Source: Acheta domesticus | Lineage: Eukaryota > Arthropoda > Insecta > Orthoptera > Gryllidae | DNA length: 64,000 nt | NCBI GenBank assembly: GCA_031308135.1 | Contig: JAHLJT010003656.1 | Location: forward strand, 55,650,156 to 55,714,155 | Direction: 5' to 3' | Part shown: piece after piece, positions 11,000 through 22,610 of the stretch | Numbering within the stretch: the stretch's first letter is position 1 | Layout of the letters: each line of letters starts with the position of its first letter | Made by a program: the position numbers and the translations under genes | The notes under the pieces: generated by a model | Told to the model about the DNA's origin: nothing | The model's database searches: none | Seen by the model: only the letters and a program-made list of their open reading frames with translations

Positions 11000-11860
11000 C
11001 TATAGTACTTCAACACCTTCATACTCCGACGGCCGTATTTCTTTGAAGCGAAGATACACCTTTCATAATCCGTAGTAGCTACAGAAGCAATAAACTGAGA
11101 TATTTAGGGACTTCCAAGAGCCGAGTATCTCTCGGTGGTAATTAATCCAACTGATTTAATTTTTTCGTTCATAATAGAAAGGGGTTGAACTCAGTTTGCA
11201 ACATCAGGAAAATGACTGTTCAATATCACATTAAAACGGAAATATGTTTGCAATTAACTAACAAAAATTGCAAGTTATCAAAAAAAGTGCATAATATAAA
11301 ACATAGTGAAATGACTATCTCCTTATTGGCAAGTTACATTCAATCGTAACATATTCTAACGACGAGAGCGACTATTACATAGAAAAACACAACACAACTG
11401 AATTGACAGAACTGCAAGAAATGGCATATTTCAGCTTGAAGTCTTTATTTAAGGTTTGCAGCAATTAAATTTTAAAAAATGACGTGCCATTTAAATACTA
11501 AATATATTCAGGTACTCAATAAATTCAAGAATATCCAATAGAGCTCCTAAATACCTATGGTGTATATGCTTGAAAAAAAAAATGAGATTTCAGAATTTAT
11601 TCAGAACATGACGAAGCATTTCGAAAAGGAAGGAAAACATTCATTGAACCGTGTGATTTGTTTCAGAAGCTCGTCTGCGGTACCAACTCCTTCCCTTATT
11701 CTCGCTTCAGAGGCCCATTCTGCGACCAAGGCGCAGCCTCGCCATGTCACGCGCCACTCGAACGCTCGCAAATGAGTTCAAAAAACGTCCGCAAGCGCAT
11801 GCAATTATCCCCTCGGCATATTTCGCCATTCGCTGTGTGGCAACACACGCAGCCTGCTCG
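11000..11860. other. AT-rich sequence, no gene seen
   Basis: No gene or element recognised. Confidence 0.45.
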
Positions 11861-11861
11861 C

Positions 11862-12120
11862 AGCCGTCGTCACCACACCACACCGCCGCGCGGCCGGCAG
11901 CCTTCAGCCTTGGAAGGAATTTCCAGCCGCTGCGCCGTGCGATCAATTGCAGTGAGAACGCAGTAGCCGCGCCCCTCCCCCCTCCCCGCTCATCCCCTCC
12001 ACTCCTGCCGCCCGCGGCGCGCCGTTCCTGGAGGAGCGCCAGCGGCCGGTGGCGGGGACGACCAGCGACGGAGAGCGGCGGCGACCGACGGGAACGAGTA
12101 CAAAATTGCGAGTGCATGCG
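11862..12120. other. CpG-rich patch
   Basis: GC-rich, with a C-rich run at about 11969-12010. It is open in several frames (for example 11744-12244 +), but with no recognisable domain. Confidence 0.5.
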
Positions 12121-12130
12121 GTGCCGTAGC

Positions 12131-12384
12131 CACTGGTGGATTCAGGGGGAGGGGATGACCCCCCCCCCCCAGAAAAGGCCACGAGTTTTCGTTTGTTACC
12201 TTATTTTATTTGGTAAAATTGATTTAAATATTTATTTATATTAGAATGAAGTAATTATTTAAAAAGTAGTATAGAGTCATATATACACCACAAAGATAAT
12301 ATACAATATCAAATTAAATATTTATTATTTAACAAAAAATCTATGATTGCCCCCTCCAAAATGATCGACTGAATCCGTCCCTTG
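12131..12384. mobile_element. Non-autonomous hAT element
   Basis: The left end CACTGGTGGATTCAGGGGGA and the right end (reverse complement CAAGGGACGGATTCAG) form imperfect terminal inverted repeats related to the hAT type CAGTGGCGGATCCAGG. The 8-bp flanks gccgtagc (12123-12130) and gtcatagc (12385-12392) match at 6 of 8 positions, as expected for an old hAT duplication. The interior is AT-rich and non-coding. A related element lies at 31267. Confidence 0.65.
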
Positions 12385-12579
12385 GTCATAGCCGAGAAGG
12401 CGGCTATGACGATGGTTAATGAGTTGGGACCGGATTTATATGCACTAAAAGTCTTTGAAATATGCATGCGTAGATTGCAGTAAAAACTTCGAAAAAATGC
12501 CTTAAAATATACCCTATAAAGTATTACATTAACGCATTACAACACTTTCTTATAATTTTTACAAATACACTTCATGACA

Positions 12580-12655
12580 ATAGAAATAAATGAGAGGCGT
12601 TGGTTGTCGTGTTTCACTTACGACAAAATAACACCTCGTATTTATTTCTATAATG
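12580..12655. repeat. Small inverted repeat
   Basis: agaaataaatgagaggcgtt and the reverse complement of aacacctcgtatttatttct form the arms of a hairpin of about 75 bp around gtttcacttacgac. It may be a very short MITE. Confidence 0.5.
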
Positions 12656-12659
12656 ATGC

Positions 12660-13370
12660 CAATGTCGTAAACACCACACCATTTCCTACCACATACGACA
12701 ATTTACTCTTGCAGTGCCACCCAATGGAATTTTAAAGAGAAGTATTAGTAGTCAGTTACAAGCGTTAGTTCCCACAATGGGATGCCTGCTGATCAATACA
12801 CTTAACTTTTCGCGTACAATCCTTGTTTGCACACAATTAAGAGAACCCTTCATAGAACCCTTCGTTCTATGAAACAGGAAGTTCCTTTATTTTCCCCGAC
12901 CTGTTTCGCTCAGATTTGTATGTCCCCTCTGTGACATATTCGAGTTCACGTTACGTGTGTCAGTTCAACAGCTTTACAGATTTTCAGGATGAATTCGATG
13001 GCACTTAATATTCGAAACGATCGCGATATTCCAGTTACATATCAAACATTGTATGATACAGGAAATGTGTGGCTACAATGCACCACATCAGCAAAACCAA
13101 ATTACAACATTCAATTTTAAGTTTATTAAAATAAATTAGTAATGGTACAGTCAAGTTAAATATGCAGAGTAATTAGTAAGTTTCAAAAATTGTATGCATA
13201 TTAAGAAATTAGGTAAAAGATGCAAAATACACGTCACACATCTAAGTATAAATAAATTGAAAATATGTTATTCTTGAACATACCAAGTGATCATACTTTC
13301 TTGCTACAGGGGAAAAACATGAATCTGCATTGAAATCCAATCCCTGTAATGAGTAATGGAAGCCAGTTAC
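12660..13370. other. AT-rich sequence, no gene seen
   Basis: No gene or element recognised. Confidence 0.45.
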
Positions 13371-13374
13371 TGAC

Positions 13375-13830
13375 GTGGGAGAGGTTAGGATCGAAGCAAT
13401 GGCAATGGCAAAGGCGACTGACTAGCGACTGGGTGGCAATGGGTGAATGTAGGCAAGGATGGGTGAATATGTCGTAAACACGGCATAAACGTAGAAACGT
13501 CGGCGATGGAGGGTGCTTGCGGTTAAGGTGGGCGAAACTGGGTGAAGATAGGCGGTGGTATGGTAAAGTGACTGTATAGGTTAATGTGTGTGAAGATGAG
13601 TGACGAAGGGTGATTCTAGGCGAGTTTGGGTGAAAGTAAGCGAGGATGGATAAACACAGGCGGCGGTTTGGGCGAAAGTGGTGAAGATAGATGGCAGTTG
13701 TGACGGTGACTGGAGGTTGGTGAACGTGTGAGAAGGTAGGTGGTGGTGGGTGAATGTGGGTGACGACAGATGATGGGAGTGGTTGCGAGTGGCTGTGGAT
13801 GTCGGTGGCGTTAGGAATCGGTGGTTGCGT
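13375..13830 (+). repeat. Degenerate G-rich minisatellite (gggtgaa type)
   Basis: Irregular repetition of gggtgaatgtgggtga and gggtgaagataggcg over about 450 bp, with G on the plus strand. The minus-strand His/Thr/Ser frame at 13581-14051 is an artefact. Confidence 0.65.
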
Positions 13831-14930
13831 GGGTTGCGACGCATTTCTGAAAGCAACCGCCTCCAGTGGAGATGGTAGAGACCGGAGCTAACAGTCGCAA
13901 GGCACACGGCACACATTGGACGGCCGGCGTTCCGACGTCTACGACAACATATCAAGATGTGTCTACGTCGCTGCGCGGTGTGAAACTCGATCCGCCGTTT
14001 CCCGCGCAAAACAACAGCGCAGACGACTTGGGAACGTTGTGAAGTGCACACGGCATTTACAGAACTGCAGAATTAAGTCTGAAAGTTCTTAAGAAACATA
14101 CGACTCTGTGCGCGTAATTCCCTACTCACGTTACTCCTGAAAAACGTGTTGTCACGTTGGCAACACTTGGGTAGAGGCTTGAGGATGTACGAGGGCGCGG
14201 AGTAAGAAGCCACTGATAAGATACGGAGGAGAGCCGGATAAGAAAGGTGGGGAGCGACGCTCGTGGAAGGGGGAAGATTGAGGCAACGCAAGGCTAGAGA
14301 CTTCGTTGCGAGTAGGAACATTCAATTTCTATATAAAAATCGATTCCGGAATCGATACGGGAATCGTTTTCAAATGAGTACTTTCTATTATGAATACATT
14401 CATGATAGAAAAAACAAACCTCCAACGAAAGCATTGATATCGGAATCGAATCGGAAGAAACCTTTTCTGTCTTCTTACGTTCATAACTGGGTTTGAGGAA
14501 AATAAATGTTGGTAGGATCTTCTTTCCTTAGGGGAAACCTAAACTAAATTAATCAACGCCTGTTCACAGCACTCACGTTTATTGCAACAATTATCTACAA
14601 TAGTGAAAGAATCTCTTGAAAGGGGGTGATTGCGGTCGTCAACTCTGCAGGTGGACTCGGTAACAAAATCTGAAGCGTCAGTAAGTACGTTGTCCACTTC
14701 GTACAACCTGGACGACATCCGAACCACTAGGTCTTCAATACGCACAACCTTAGAAAGTGGTTGACAATGATCCCGTGATGATCACTGGAGTATCCCAAAC
14801 AAAAAGCAAATCAGATTCGGCATCTGCACAGTATAGTCACCGCGAAGTATAAAAAAATGACTTCAATGATCCGAATATTGAATTAGTTCATCACAGAAGC
14901 AACATTATAAGTTTCGAGAGCGAGTTTAAC
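13831..14930. other. Mixed sequence, no gene seen
   Basis: No recognisable gene. There are short self-complementary stretches near 14338-14370 (cgattccggaatcgatacgggaatcg). Confidence 0.4.
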
Positions 14931-14934
14931 ACTT

Positions 14935-15290
14935 AGAACGCGTTGGTTAAGCAGAATCGCAACCTGGTTTGTGTTTAGCCATTCTATGTCCCGTAAAGGG
15001 CAATTCGCTTCGGCGTCGTTAGGACCCCGAGTTCCTAGTCGGTCCCCCACCCAGGAAACAGCGATGTCTCGAATTCACTAACCTTCGTAACTTCGCGTAC
15101 TTAAAGAATTCGGCTAGCGACGCCGGTTTCGGGGTTGCGACTTTTCTGTACAACTATCGCAGCATTTGCCTGGATGACCAAAGGAAACCAAGAAAACCCC
15201 GTCAGGATAGCCAGCGTAGAGATTGAACCCAGGCCTCCCGAATGTGAAGCGCGCTACGCCCTGAGCGACTTCGGTCAGTGATTCGTAAAG
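14935..15290 (-). mobile_element. tRNA-derived SINE
   Basis: On the minus strand the head reads AAGTCGCTCAGGGCGTAGCG (A box) and, near 15220-15232, GGGTTCAATCTC (B box). Next comes the body motif TTGGTCATCCAGGCAAATGC, which resembles a SINE body common in insects, then a body of about 200 bp. Target-site duplications were not found and the 3' end is approximate. Confidence 0.65.
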
Positions 15291-15376
15291 AGGTACACAG
15301 TGTAATACACGGCAAAGCCCACCCCCTCAACCCCCAACTGTCAACCACCTTCTAATTTTATTCGAACCTTCTACAT

Positions 15377-15787
15377 CAGGATTGTCCAACTGGCGTCCTG
15401 CAGGCCACATGCGGCCCGAGGTGCCATCTATTGTGGCTCGCGGACAAAGTTCCTTTCAACCAAGTCAGACGAGAACATAGTGCGCCTAGCGCCAGCGCCC
15501 TGCCGGAATCAACACCGTTTAATGTAAAAGTCTGTTAAATTCAGATTTAAGGATTTTATCTTCTAGAAAATTGAGAAATTCACAATCATCCCAACGTATT
15601 TTCACGGTGTTATGCGTGGGAAGGATTGATATCATGCTTCCACCCCCCATCCCCCAAGAGGGCAACCTGCCGAGATCAACAATACGGGGAGGCCAGGTGT
15701 GGATCGCCCGCGTAACGGAAAATGATCCGCAACCTTAATAAAGGTTTTAGGTGTGGCCCTTGAGGCACTGCGAGTTGGCCACTTCTG
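15377..15787. mobile_element. Non-autonomous hAT element, CAGGATTGTCCAAC type
   Basis: The left end CAGGATTGTCCAACTGGCGT and the right end (reverse complement CAGAAGTGGCCAACTCGCAG) are related inverted repeats. Just inside lies ggccacatgcggcccgagg, reminiscent of the GGCCGCATGCGGCCC sequence of widespread hAT elements. The flanking 8-mers ttctacat (15369-15376) and ttctacgc (15788-15795) match at 6 of 8 positions. It is 411 bp with no transposase frame. Confidence 0.7.
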
Positions 15788-15799
15788 TTCTACGCACAC

Positions 15800-16125
15800 T
15801 AATTTCGTCCGCGAGGACCACTCTTTCGACCAAGCGTGGCGCGGAGCCAGCAGCCAAAGCGACGCGGGTTCGCGGCCCGGCAGAGGCCAGCCAGACGGCG
15901 CGGCGCTGGGCACCTCACGCTCGTCGCCCGTTGCTTTAATTATCCCGCTGAAATGTCACCCGCCCCGCACGCGCGCACGCCCGTGCAAGTCAGGCGCTTC
16001 AAAGGCGCACTCCCCGACCCACCTGCCACTCATGCCGGCCGGCGGCTTTAGAATAGAGCGACACCGCGGGCGTAAATAACAAGGCGGCGGCGGCGGCATA
16101 TGGTGCAGCTGTGCAAACGCCGAAG
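15800..16125. other. CpG island
   Basis: CpG-dense interval ending in (GGC)5 at about 16082-16097. A TATA-like ctataaatg lies just beyond it at about 16130. This is compatible with a plus-strand promoter, but no transcript is supported. Confidence 0.5.
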
Positions 16126-16139
16126 GCTGTCTATAAATG

Positions 16140-16842
16140 ACCACACGACACGCTTGCGGAACGCGCAACTGAAACATTTATGGCGCTGATATCGCGTTTG
16201 CATGTGCTACATCTAATTTCCTCGCTTGTGCACACGTGTGTTGGGAGTGTATGTCTTCCTCACTCGCGGTGACTGTGATGAACTTTGGAGTTGATAAGAA
16301 CTTGCAACGCAGGTACCAGTTCGCACCGGCCTAATTGAAGGGAAATAATTTTGATGTTGGGCAAAATGGAGGGAGTTGCCAGGTGCTCCTTCTCCAAGAG
16401 GAAGTCGACAAATAAAACTCGCACGAAACAAGGCCAACTCTCACACACGCATATCTGTATTTGAATCGTGCCCAAGGACATTACATTCTTTTGTATACAT
16501 TTCTGTTCTTCATTATACACTTTTTTTTTAGCAAATATAAGTATGTCCGTCTAAACGCAAATTTTTACGAACGCGCTATGAAAAAACAACAAAAGAAAAA
16601 AACTAAATAACGTTTCTACCAACTACAAATTGAAGCGAATTTGAGGAGTTCAGTGCACAAGGGGTATAAGTGTATTTTTTGCAAATTTTCAGTTACAAGG
16701 ATTGTAAAGTAAAACTTCCATTTTATTTCGTGAACAATATGAATTACTATAGCTCAAACAGTGGTCTCGTTCTATCGATAGAAAGAAAACGTTTTCCGAA
16801 GTGTATCGTAGAGTCACTCAACTTTCAATTCTATTTCCTCCA
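16140..16842. other. AT-rich sequence, no gene seen
   Basis: No gene or element recognised. Confidence 0.45.
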
Positions 16843-16850
16843 CATTTAGG

Positions 16851-17065
16851 TAGGAATGGCAAAAAAGCCACGAATATTGCTGTATTAATATCAATGTTTT
16901 GTGTTCGAGATTTTCTTCACATCGACATATTTTTCAAAAAATATCGATGTTTAAAAAAAAACAATTTCAATGTTTTTAACATCGATGTTTTTTTCATTAA
17001 CGTTGAAAAGGTTTTGGTGATGTATTGAAAAGTCGATGTATCGATGTTTGCGTTTGCCATCACTA
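16851..17065. mobile_element. Non-autonomous hAT element with ATCGATGTT motifs
   Basis: Terminal inverted repeats TAGGAATGGCAAA and TTTGCCATCACTA are flanked by the 8-mers catttagg (16843-16850) and catttaag (17066-17073), 7 of 8 matching, which fits hAT transposition. The interior repeats aacatcgatgttt-like palindromes and shares atgttttgtgttcga with the element at 27482. It is 215 bp and non-coding. Confidence 0.75.
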
Positions 17066-17094
17066 CATTTAAGGCACTTTTGCTGCAAGTCCCT

Positions 17095-17400
17095 CATTTT
17101 AATTTGCGCCGAGGATCCAGGAGAGGCTCGTACCGTGAGAAGCGGGCTTAAACCGGGGCAACCGAAAACTGCCGGCAGAGTAATTAAGGCGGAGGGCAGA
17201 GGCGGCGGCGCAGGCGGCAGACGGCGGGGCGCCGGCGGGAGCCGCCACACCGGTTCGAAGCCCGGCGGCGGCGGCGGCGGCGACCGCGTTTTGCGGCTTC
17301 CGCCACGCCCCCGGGCGCCCGCGGGGAAGGCGCGGGCCGTTGCTCTGGGTTTTCCCGCGCGCTCCGCCAGCGGGTCACGTGATCACTTCAACCGAGCTCG
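17095..17400. other. CpG island
   Basis: Highly GC-rich, with (GGC)n runs at about 17205-17225 and 17262-17285. Frames are open on both strands by composition. Confidence 0.5.
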
Positions 17401-18400
17401 AGTCTATCGGCAGAAACTCGCCAATCGATTGATGCGTATCGGGGCAATGCAATGGGACCACCGAGACGAATGTGTAACTGCACATTACTGGTGCTTACCG
17501 TTTGGAGAGTCATGTAAACGAATTACAAAACCATGTGGACTTCAAATTACGATGTACAATCTGGATTATGATTACTACCTTTCATTGTGACTCGAACCAA
17601 AGTTATTTTGGAGTACTAATATGTACTTAATTTTTTTTTCTTCTGTTTGATTCAGAAGTGGTGAACATGAAGACTGAGGGGGGAGGGGTTACATTTATGG
17701 ACCAACTTCAGCCCCATTTCCATTAAACGTATTTTTAAATTACATATGACATTATACCAGTAAATTTAAAGAAAACATACAAGGAAAATCAAATTCCAAC
17801 TTTGATATAACACAATTAATAAATAAAATGATTTTATGTTCAACCATAAATGTGAAAAGGGGACAGCCAGATGGTTTAGGGGAATTGATAGATGGCCAAC
17901 CATCTATCAATTTCCTTGAAGTGTCAGTTTAATAAAAAAGGGAAGTAAAGAGTTATTCATATTTACAGAAATAAAATGTATTACTTAAGGCCCCTTTCAA
18001 AATTTTCAGGGGGACCATGGTCCCCATGCCGCCCCCTAATGCGCACACCTACGATACAGGAACTCTAACTTTCAGAAATTAAACGATACAGGTGAGTCAC
18101 GAGCTCGACATAGAAAACACAATGGGTCACGTGAAGAGAGAATGAGAGAGGTAACTCTGGGGAAGAAAACTGGCGACGTGCAATACACCGAAAACGTAAC
18201 AGGATGCAGCAGCACAAGGCGGCAGGAAGAAAACGCACGGTCGGAGGGACAAGGGCCTCGGAGCTGAAGGGGGCAGTGCAGGCGGGCGGACTGCGAGTGG
18301 AACGACTCGTACTCGAGCAAATCGTGGGAATTCTCCCCCGCGCAATTACAGTAATACTCGTAATTTGCTCTCCGGAGCACCAATTCCACGCTGAAATATA
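17401..18400. other. Mixed sequence, possible old hAT fragment
   Basis: Mostly AT-rich. The stretch at about 17990-18055 (gggggaccatggtccccatg followed by ccgccccctaatgcgcacac) looks like one end of an old hAT-type element, but no partner end or duplication was found. A CAG|GTGAGT donor-like site occurs at 18091 without a credible exon. Confidence 0.35.
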
Positions 18401-18495
18401 CGTAAATAGCCGCGCGGCGCGGTCAGCTCGCCCGGCCCCAGAGGAAGCACGGCCGCGTGGGCGCGCATGCGCGCTCCCGCCCCCGCACGACGCCC
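18401..18495. other. Small CpG-rich patch
   Basis: About 95 bp of GC-rich DNA directly before the tandem array. Confidence 0.45.
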
Positions 18496-18499
18496 TTGA

Positions 18500-19050
18500 A
18501 AAAACATGCTGCGTATTTTCTGGGATGGCAAGAGACGCACTTTAACCAAGAAAATCTGAAAGTTGAATACGTTCATATAAAATAGTAGTTGTTTTTTTTT
18601 TTAGATCTTTGATGAATCTACTCTATTTTCTGGGATTGCTGGAGGTATTTTAACCAAGAAAATCTAAAAGTCGAATACGTTCGTATAAAATAGTTTTTTT
18701 TATATATCTTCGACGATTTTACTCGTATTTTCTGGGATTGCAGAATACCCATTTTAACCAAAGTTGAATACGTTGGTTAAATACGTTCTGAATCTGAAAG
18801 TTGAATACGTTCATGTAAAACAATTTTTTAAAGATCTTTGATGAATTTACTTGTATTTTCTGGGATTGCAGGAGATCCATTTTAACCAAGAAAATCTGAA
18901 AGTTTAATACGTTCGTATAAAATAGGTTGTTTTTAATAAGATTTTTGATGAATGCACTCGTATATTTTGGGATTGCGGGCCTAGCATTTGAAGCAAGAAA
19001 ACCTGAAAGTCAGTTGAATATGTTCACTTAAAATAATTTTTTTTCCCCAG
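18500..19050 (+). repeat. Tandem array of about 110-bp units
   Basis: Five units, marked by TATTTTCTGGGATTG or variants at 18514, 18624, 18726, 18854 and 18961 (spacings 110, 102, 128 and 107). Each then has TTTTAACCAAGAAAATCTG, a gaatacgttcatataaaata segment, and a T-rich joint. The fourth spacing is long because gttgaatacgtt is partly duplicated inside the third unit. Units differ by point changes and indels, so this is an aged satellite-like array. It is non-coding. Confidence 0.9.
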
Positions 19051-19408
19051 ATATTCTTTCAACGGCTTCATCAATTTAGTAGATACCTACATTTTAGAAT
19101 GTAGAGATAATATTCATTAACATATCCTCAGACTACTTACATTTTATAATAGACACTATACAAATTATACTACTGTAAAATGAAATATAGTTTCATGAGG
19201 GTATGCAATTCTTTGGTGATTTTTTATGTGATTCGTTGCGTATGACTTCACTCGAAAATTAGAATTCAAGTCTAATTTTTCCTCACTCAGAAGATATAAC
19301 AAAATATTTTAATAGCAACTATTTTGCAAGGCATTTATTTCTTCATTCTCTGTATCCCAAATGTACTGAATGTGTTTTATCCCCTGGACTCTCTTTACCG
19401 AGGGTGCC
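19051..19408. other. AT-rich sequence, no gene seen
   Basis: No gene or element recognised. Confidence 0.45.
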
Positions 19409-19645
19409 TATACTGTGATTTTTGTATCATTGCCTCTGAAGGCCCGTCTTCACGATGGAATAGGTCACGGCTTTTCGGGTCTTTCTCAGTCGTGCCGCTA
19501 GATATCGCATGATCGCGAACGTATCAAGCAATGCTTGCGATCATGTGACTTCTAGCGACACGACCGAAAAGGACTCGAAATGCTGTGTGATATTCCATGG
19601 TGACCATAGGGGCTTGAGAGGTCGCGTTAGAAAAATCGCGCTATA
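19409..19645 (-). mobile_element. Hairpin MITE, family B (inverted copy)
   Basis: 237 bp. The ends TATACTGTGATTTTTGTATC and (reverse complement of the right end) TATAGCGCGATTTTTCTAAC carry the family terminus, and the arms pair to the centre. The asymmetric features (ctcaagcccctatgg versus aaggcccgtcttca) show it lies opposite to the copies at 47968, 50166, 55990 and 58226. No coding capacity. Confidence 0.9.
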
Positions 19646-19649
19646 TTTC

Positions 19650-20040
19650 CTGAACGCGGCGGCCGAGGCAGTCATTTTTGTTCCCCCTTTAAACAGAGCT
19701 CGCCGCCTTCCTTTTCGCCTGCATGGCGCTCTTCACGGTCGGGGAGGCGCCGAGGTTCCCCAAAGCTCCTGCCGCCGCGAGGGCCACAGATCCGCTGAAC
19801 GACAATTTCCGGCCGTAAAAAGACTCCGTCAATGGGATCGAGCGCCGTCGACGGAGCTGCACAATCGGATCCCGCCGGCTTCCCGGCGTCATCAGTCGCC
19901 CTATCCGCTTGGCCTCGGCGGGGGGCGAAGCGGAGGGGGTAGGGGTGGGACGAGGCACGGGGCATGTGAGGGCTGAGGGGGAGGGGAGGTGGGTAGATGC
20001 TATCGACTGATCACCCAGCCGCCCCCTCGCTCACATGTAA
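19650..20040. other. CpG-rich patch
   Basis: GC-rich with a G-rich stretch at about 19918-19995. Overlapping open frames on both strands have no recognisable domain. Confidence 0.5.
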
Positions 20041-20540
20041 TCCTCATTGAAGCATTCAGGCGTCGAAGGACAAAGAATTCTTTGGATGCAATTTCGGCAG
20101 TTTCCCTTTTTTTCTTCTTTTAACCCCCACGTTCTCATCGTTAGAACCTTGGAAGTAAAAGAAATTGCTTTCGAAATTATTTATTGCATTACAATATATA
20201 ATATACAACGCCTTCGTTGAATTCATGAGATTCACACATTCCGTATTTTTATTAACCTTGAAATACAATACTACATAAAATTCGGCGAGGCAAACGGGAA
20301 TACAAAACAACATTATGAATACTTTCCAATTATTTATATTAATTTTTTGTGCGCGATTGATTTTATAATTGTATACGAATTGTATCAAAATAGTAAGTGC
20401 TTTGGCTGTTAAGATTTAATAAAACAGACAAAAATTGTATAAACGATGTTCATGATGTAGAAAACAACACAAAACTAGCTGAAATGCTCGTGCATATTTA
20501 CTCAGTTTAAATTACAAAACACGTAGTTGTGAACATGAAG
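20041..20540. other. AT-rich sequence, no gene seen
   Basis: No gene or element recognised. Confidence 0.45.
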
Positions 20541-20543
20541 GCC

Positions 20544-20562
20544 AACCTAACCTAACCTAACC
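20544..20562 (-). repeat. Short interstitial telomere-type repeat (TTAGG)n
   Basis: aacctaacctaacctaacc is about 3.8 copies of CCTAA, the complement of the canonical insect telomere repeat TTAGG. It is very short and internal, so it is more likely an interstitial trace than a chromosome end. Confidence 0.7.
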
Positions 20563-20639
20563 AATGACAAATATTTTGTCATTCCAATTCTATCACATGC
20601 CCAACACACTTCAACGCCGAGCAAGGATCTTCGGTGACA

Positions 20640-21355
20640 TTGGTAACAAGATCGGGCGACACTGACCTCAGACCGGTGAAGAACAGCTAGCGTTATCGAA
20701 ACAACTGCGGCGAACACACCGCGTGAAAATGCAGCGTATGGAATCGTCCACGACGCGAAAGGTTTCATAACGTAGGCGGCTTCTGCCCCCCGTGGCTCAA
20801 CATCCAATGCGATCCGCAGCGAGGCGCCACCGTCGGCCCTCAAAGGCGCGAGTGTGAACGAGACTTCCGCCCGGGCGGACGCGAAGGCCGCTAGTTGCTG
20901 ACCGTCCTTTATCACTTCCCCTCGCGCCGGCCCCCACGTCAGAGCCCCTCCCCGCTCCTTCCGTCGGCACTCCCCCCACCCACTTCCACTCTCGCTCGGG
21001 TCGCACTGCCTTCCCCTCCCTCCTACCGCCGCTGAAGGACTCGCCTCGCAAGAAGCCGGGAGCAGCGGCGGGGCAGCGCAGCGCCGCCTTCTTTTTTTTT
21101 CTTCTCTCGTATCATTTCTTCGGGTCTTCCGCCGAATGCGCCCCCGCCGCGACGGCGGTCGGAGGTCGCTGCAGTTGTCGCGTCGCCGCGCCGCGCCGAG
21201 CCGCTCACTCGCCAGATATTACGTAAGCGGCAGCGCAGCCGGGCATTCCAGCCGACGCGCAGCGCAGCGCCGCGCGTTTGCATGAGGCCGTGGGCGGGCG
21301 GCAGACTGCCTGACGCCGCCGCTGCGCCGTCGCCAGCCAGCCAGGCCCCGTTCTC
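20640..21355. other. Large CpG island
   Basis: GC-rich from about 20750, with a pyrimidine-rich segment at 20925-21030 and dense CpG to 21355. It contains TTACGTAA at about 21219-21226, a bZIP-type palindrome, which recurs in the island at 26.9 kb. A promoter is possible; no exon is recognised. Confidence 0.5.
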
Positions 21356-21359
21356 GCCG

Positions 21360-21840
21360 CACGGCTGTGGCGGCAGTGGAGGCGGCGGCGGCGGTGGCGA
21401 TGACGATGGCGGCGGCGGTGGTCGTGGCCGTGGCTGGCTTAGCTGAAGCGATACCGGCTGCGGGGGCGGTGGGGGCTGCGGTGGCAGCGACGGTGACGGA
21501 AGCGGAGGTGGCGGCGGCAGCAGTGGTGGCGTTGGCGGCGGTGGCGATGACGGTGGCAGTGGCTGGCTTAGCTGTAGCGATAGCGGCTGCGGGGGCGGTA
21601 GGGGCTGTGGCGGTGGCGGCGTTGGCGGCAGTGGGGGCGTTGGCGGCGGAGGCGATGGTGGTGGCCGTGGCTGGCTTAGCTGTAGCGATACCAGCTGTGG
21701 GGGCAACGGGGGCTGTGGGGGAGGGGCGGGGGCTGTGGGGGGTCGGGGACTGTGGGGAGGGCGGGGACTGTGGGAGGTGGGGGCGGGGGCAGCAGAGATG
21801 GCTGTGGCGATGGTGGGGGCAGTGGCGTTCGTCCCGCCTC
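21360..21840 (+). repeat. GGC/GGT complex repeat with 108-129-bp super-units
   Basis: Trinucleotide-rich (ggcggtggcg) DNA in which a longer module, gtggctggcttagctg(a/t)agcgata, occurs three times (about 21430, 21558 and 21665). All three plus frames are Ala/Val/Gly-rich and the minus frames Pro-rich. I treat these as artefacts. Confidence 0.8.
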
Positions 21841-22340
21841 AGCTCACGGCCACCGACGCGATGTGACGTAGCTTGCACCTCACGCTCCGTTCCGATATTC
21901 CCCGCAGAGATAGCGCAACTACGTGGGTGAGGACGCCTGAGGCAGCTCAGGGAATATGTTGCCATCGCACGTTTCTGACCAAAAACTCCTAGATTCAAGA
22001 GTACTGATCGTGCCGGATTTTCGCCACTTCAGAATTTTCCACAGGGCATTCCCTCGCTTGAATGGTTACAAAACGAGAAAAGAAACCAGCAAGATATACT
22101 CTCAACCTAACAATTGTACGTAACCTTCCGAAACTTTGAAGCTATTAAGGGAATTTAGTGATGTAAAAATTATTCTGCAGTTCCTTTGATAAAAAACAAA
22201 CTTAAAGAGTACATTTTTTTCTACTCGCATGTCTCGTAAATCATACGCTCTAATCTATTTTAACCACACATAGACGACGGAAACAAGTGCACAACCCGTA
22301 ATCGACCGTGTAATCACAGGATGCGGCAGGCGTTCAGCAC
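21841..22340. other. Unique sequence, no gene seen
   Basis: GC falls rightwards from the island. No gene recognised. Confidence 0.4.
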
Positions 22341-22610
22341 CTATTGACTAAATTCATGCCCTCGGTCAGTAGCAGAACACACCCGATTGGCTACCGCAAG
22401 CATCCGGATTCGCTGGCCGTCCGGCCATCGCGCTCTCGCAAGCGGCAGGAAGCGCCAGCGGGAGCTGTTAGCATGCGACCGCGGCGAGCAGGCAACGCCA
22501 GACCGCCTGACGCCACCGCCACCGCCTCGTGTTTTCCTCGATAACCGCCCGCTTACTTTCCTCAGACACCGGCGCGCGCCAGCTTGCCAACCTAACGGAA
22601 TCACTCGATT
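22341..22610. other. CpG-rich patch
   Basis: CpG-dense interval of moderate GC. Open frames on both strands without a domain. Confidence 0.4.

Noticed and set aside
18060..18096. CAG|GTGAGT donor with a possible 16-nt micro-exon
   Set aside because: The donor is excellent, but there is no credible coding frame or longer exon, and the upstream sequence looks like an old transposon end.
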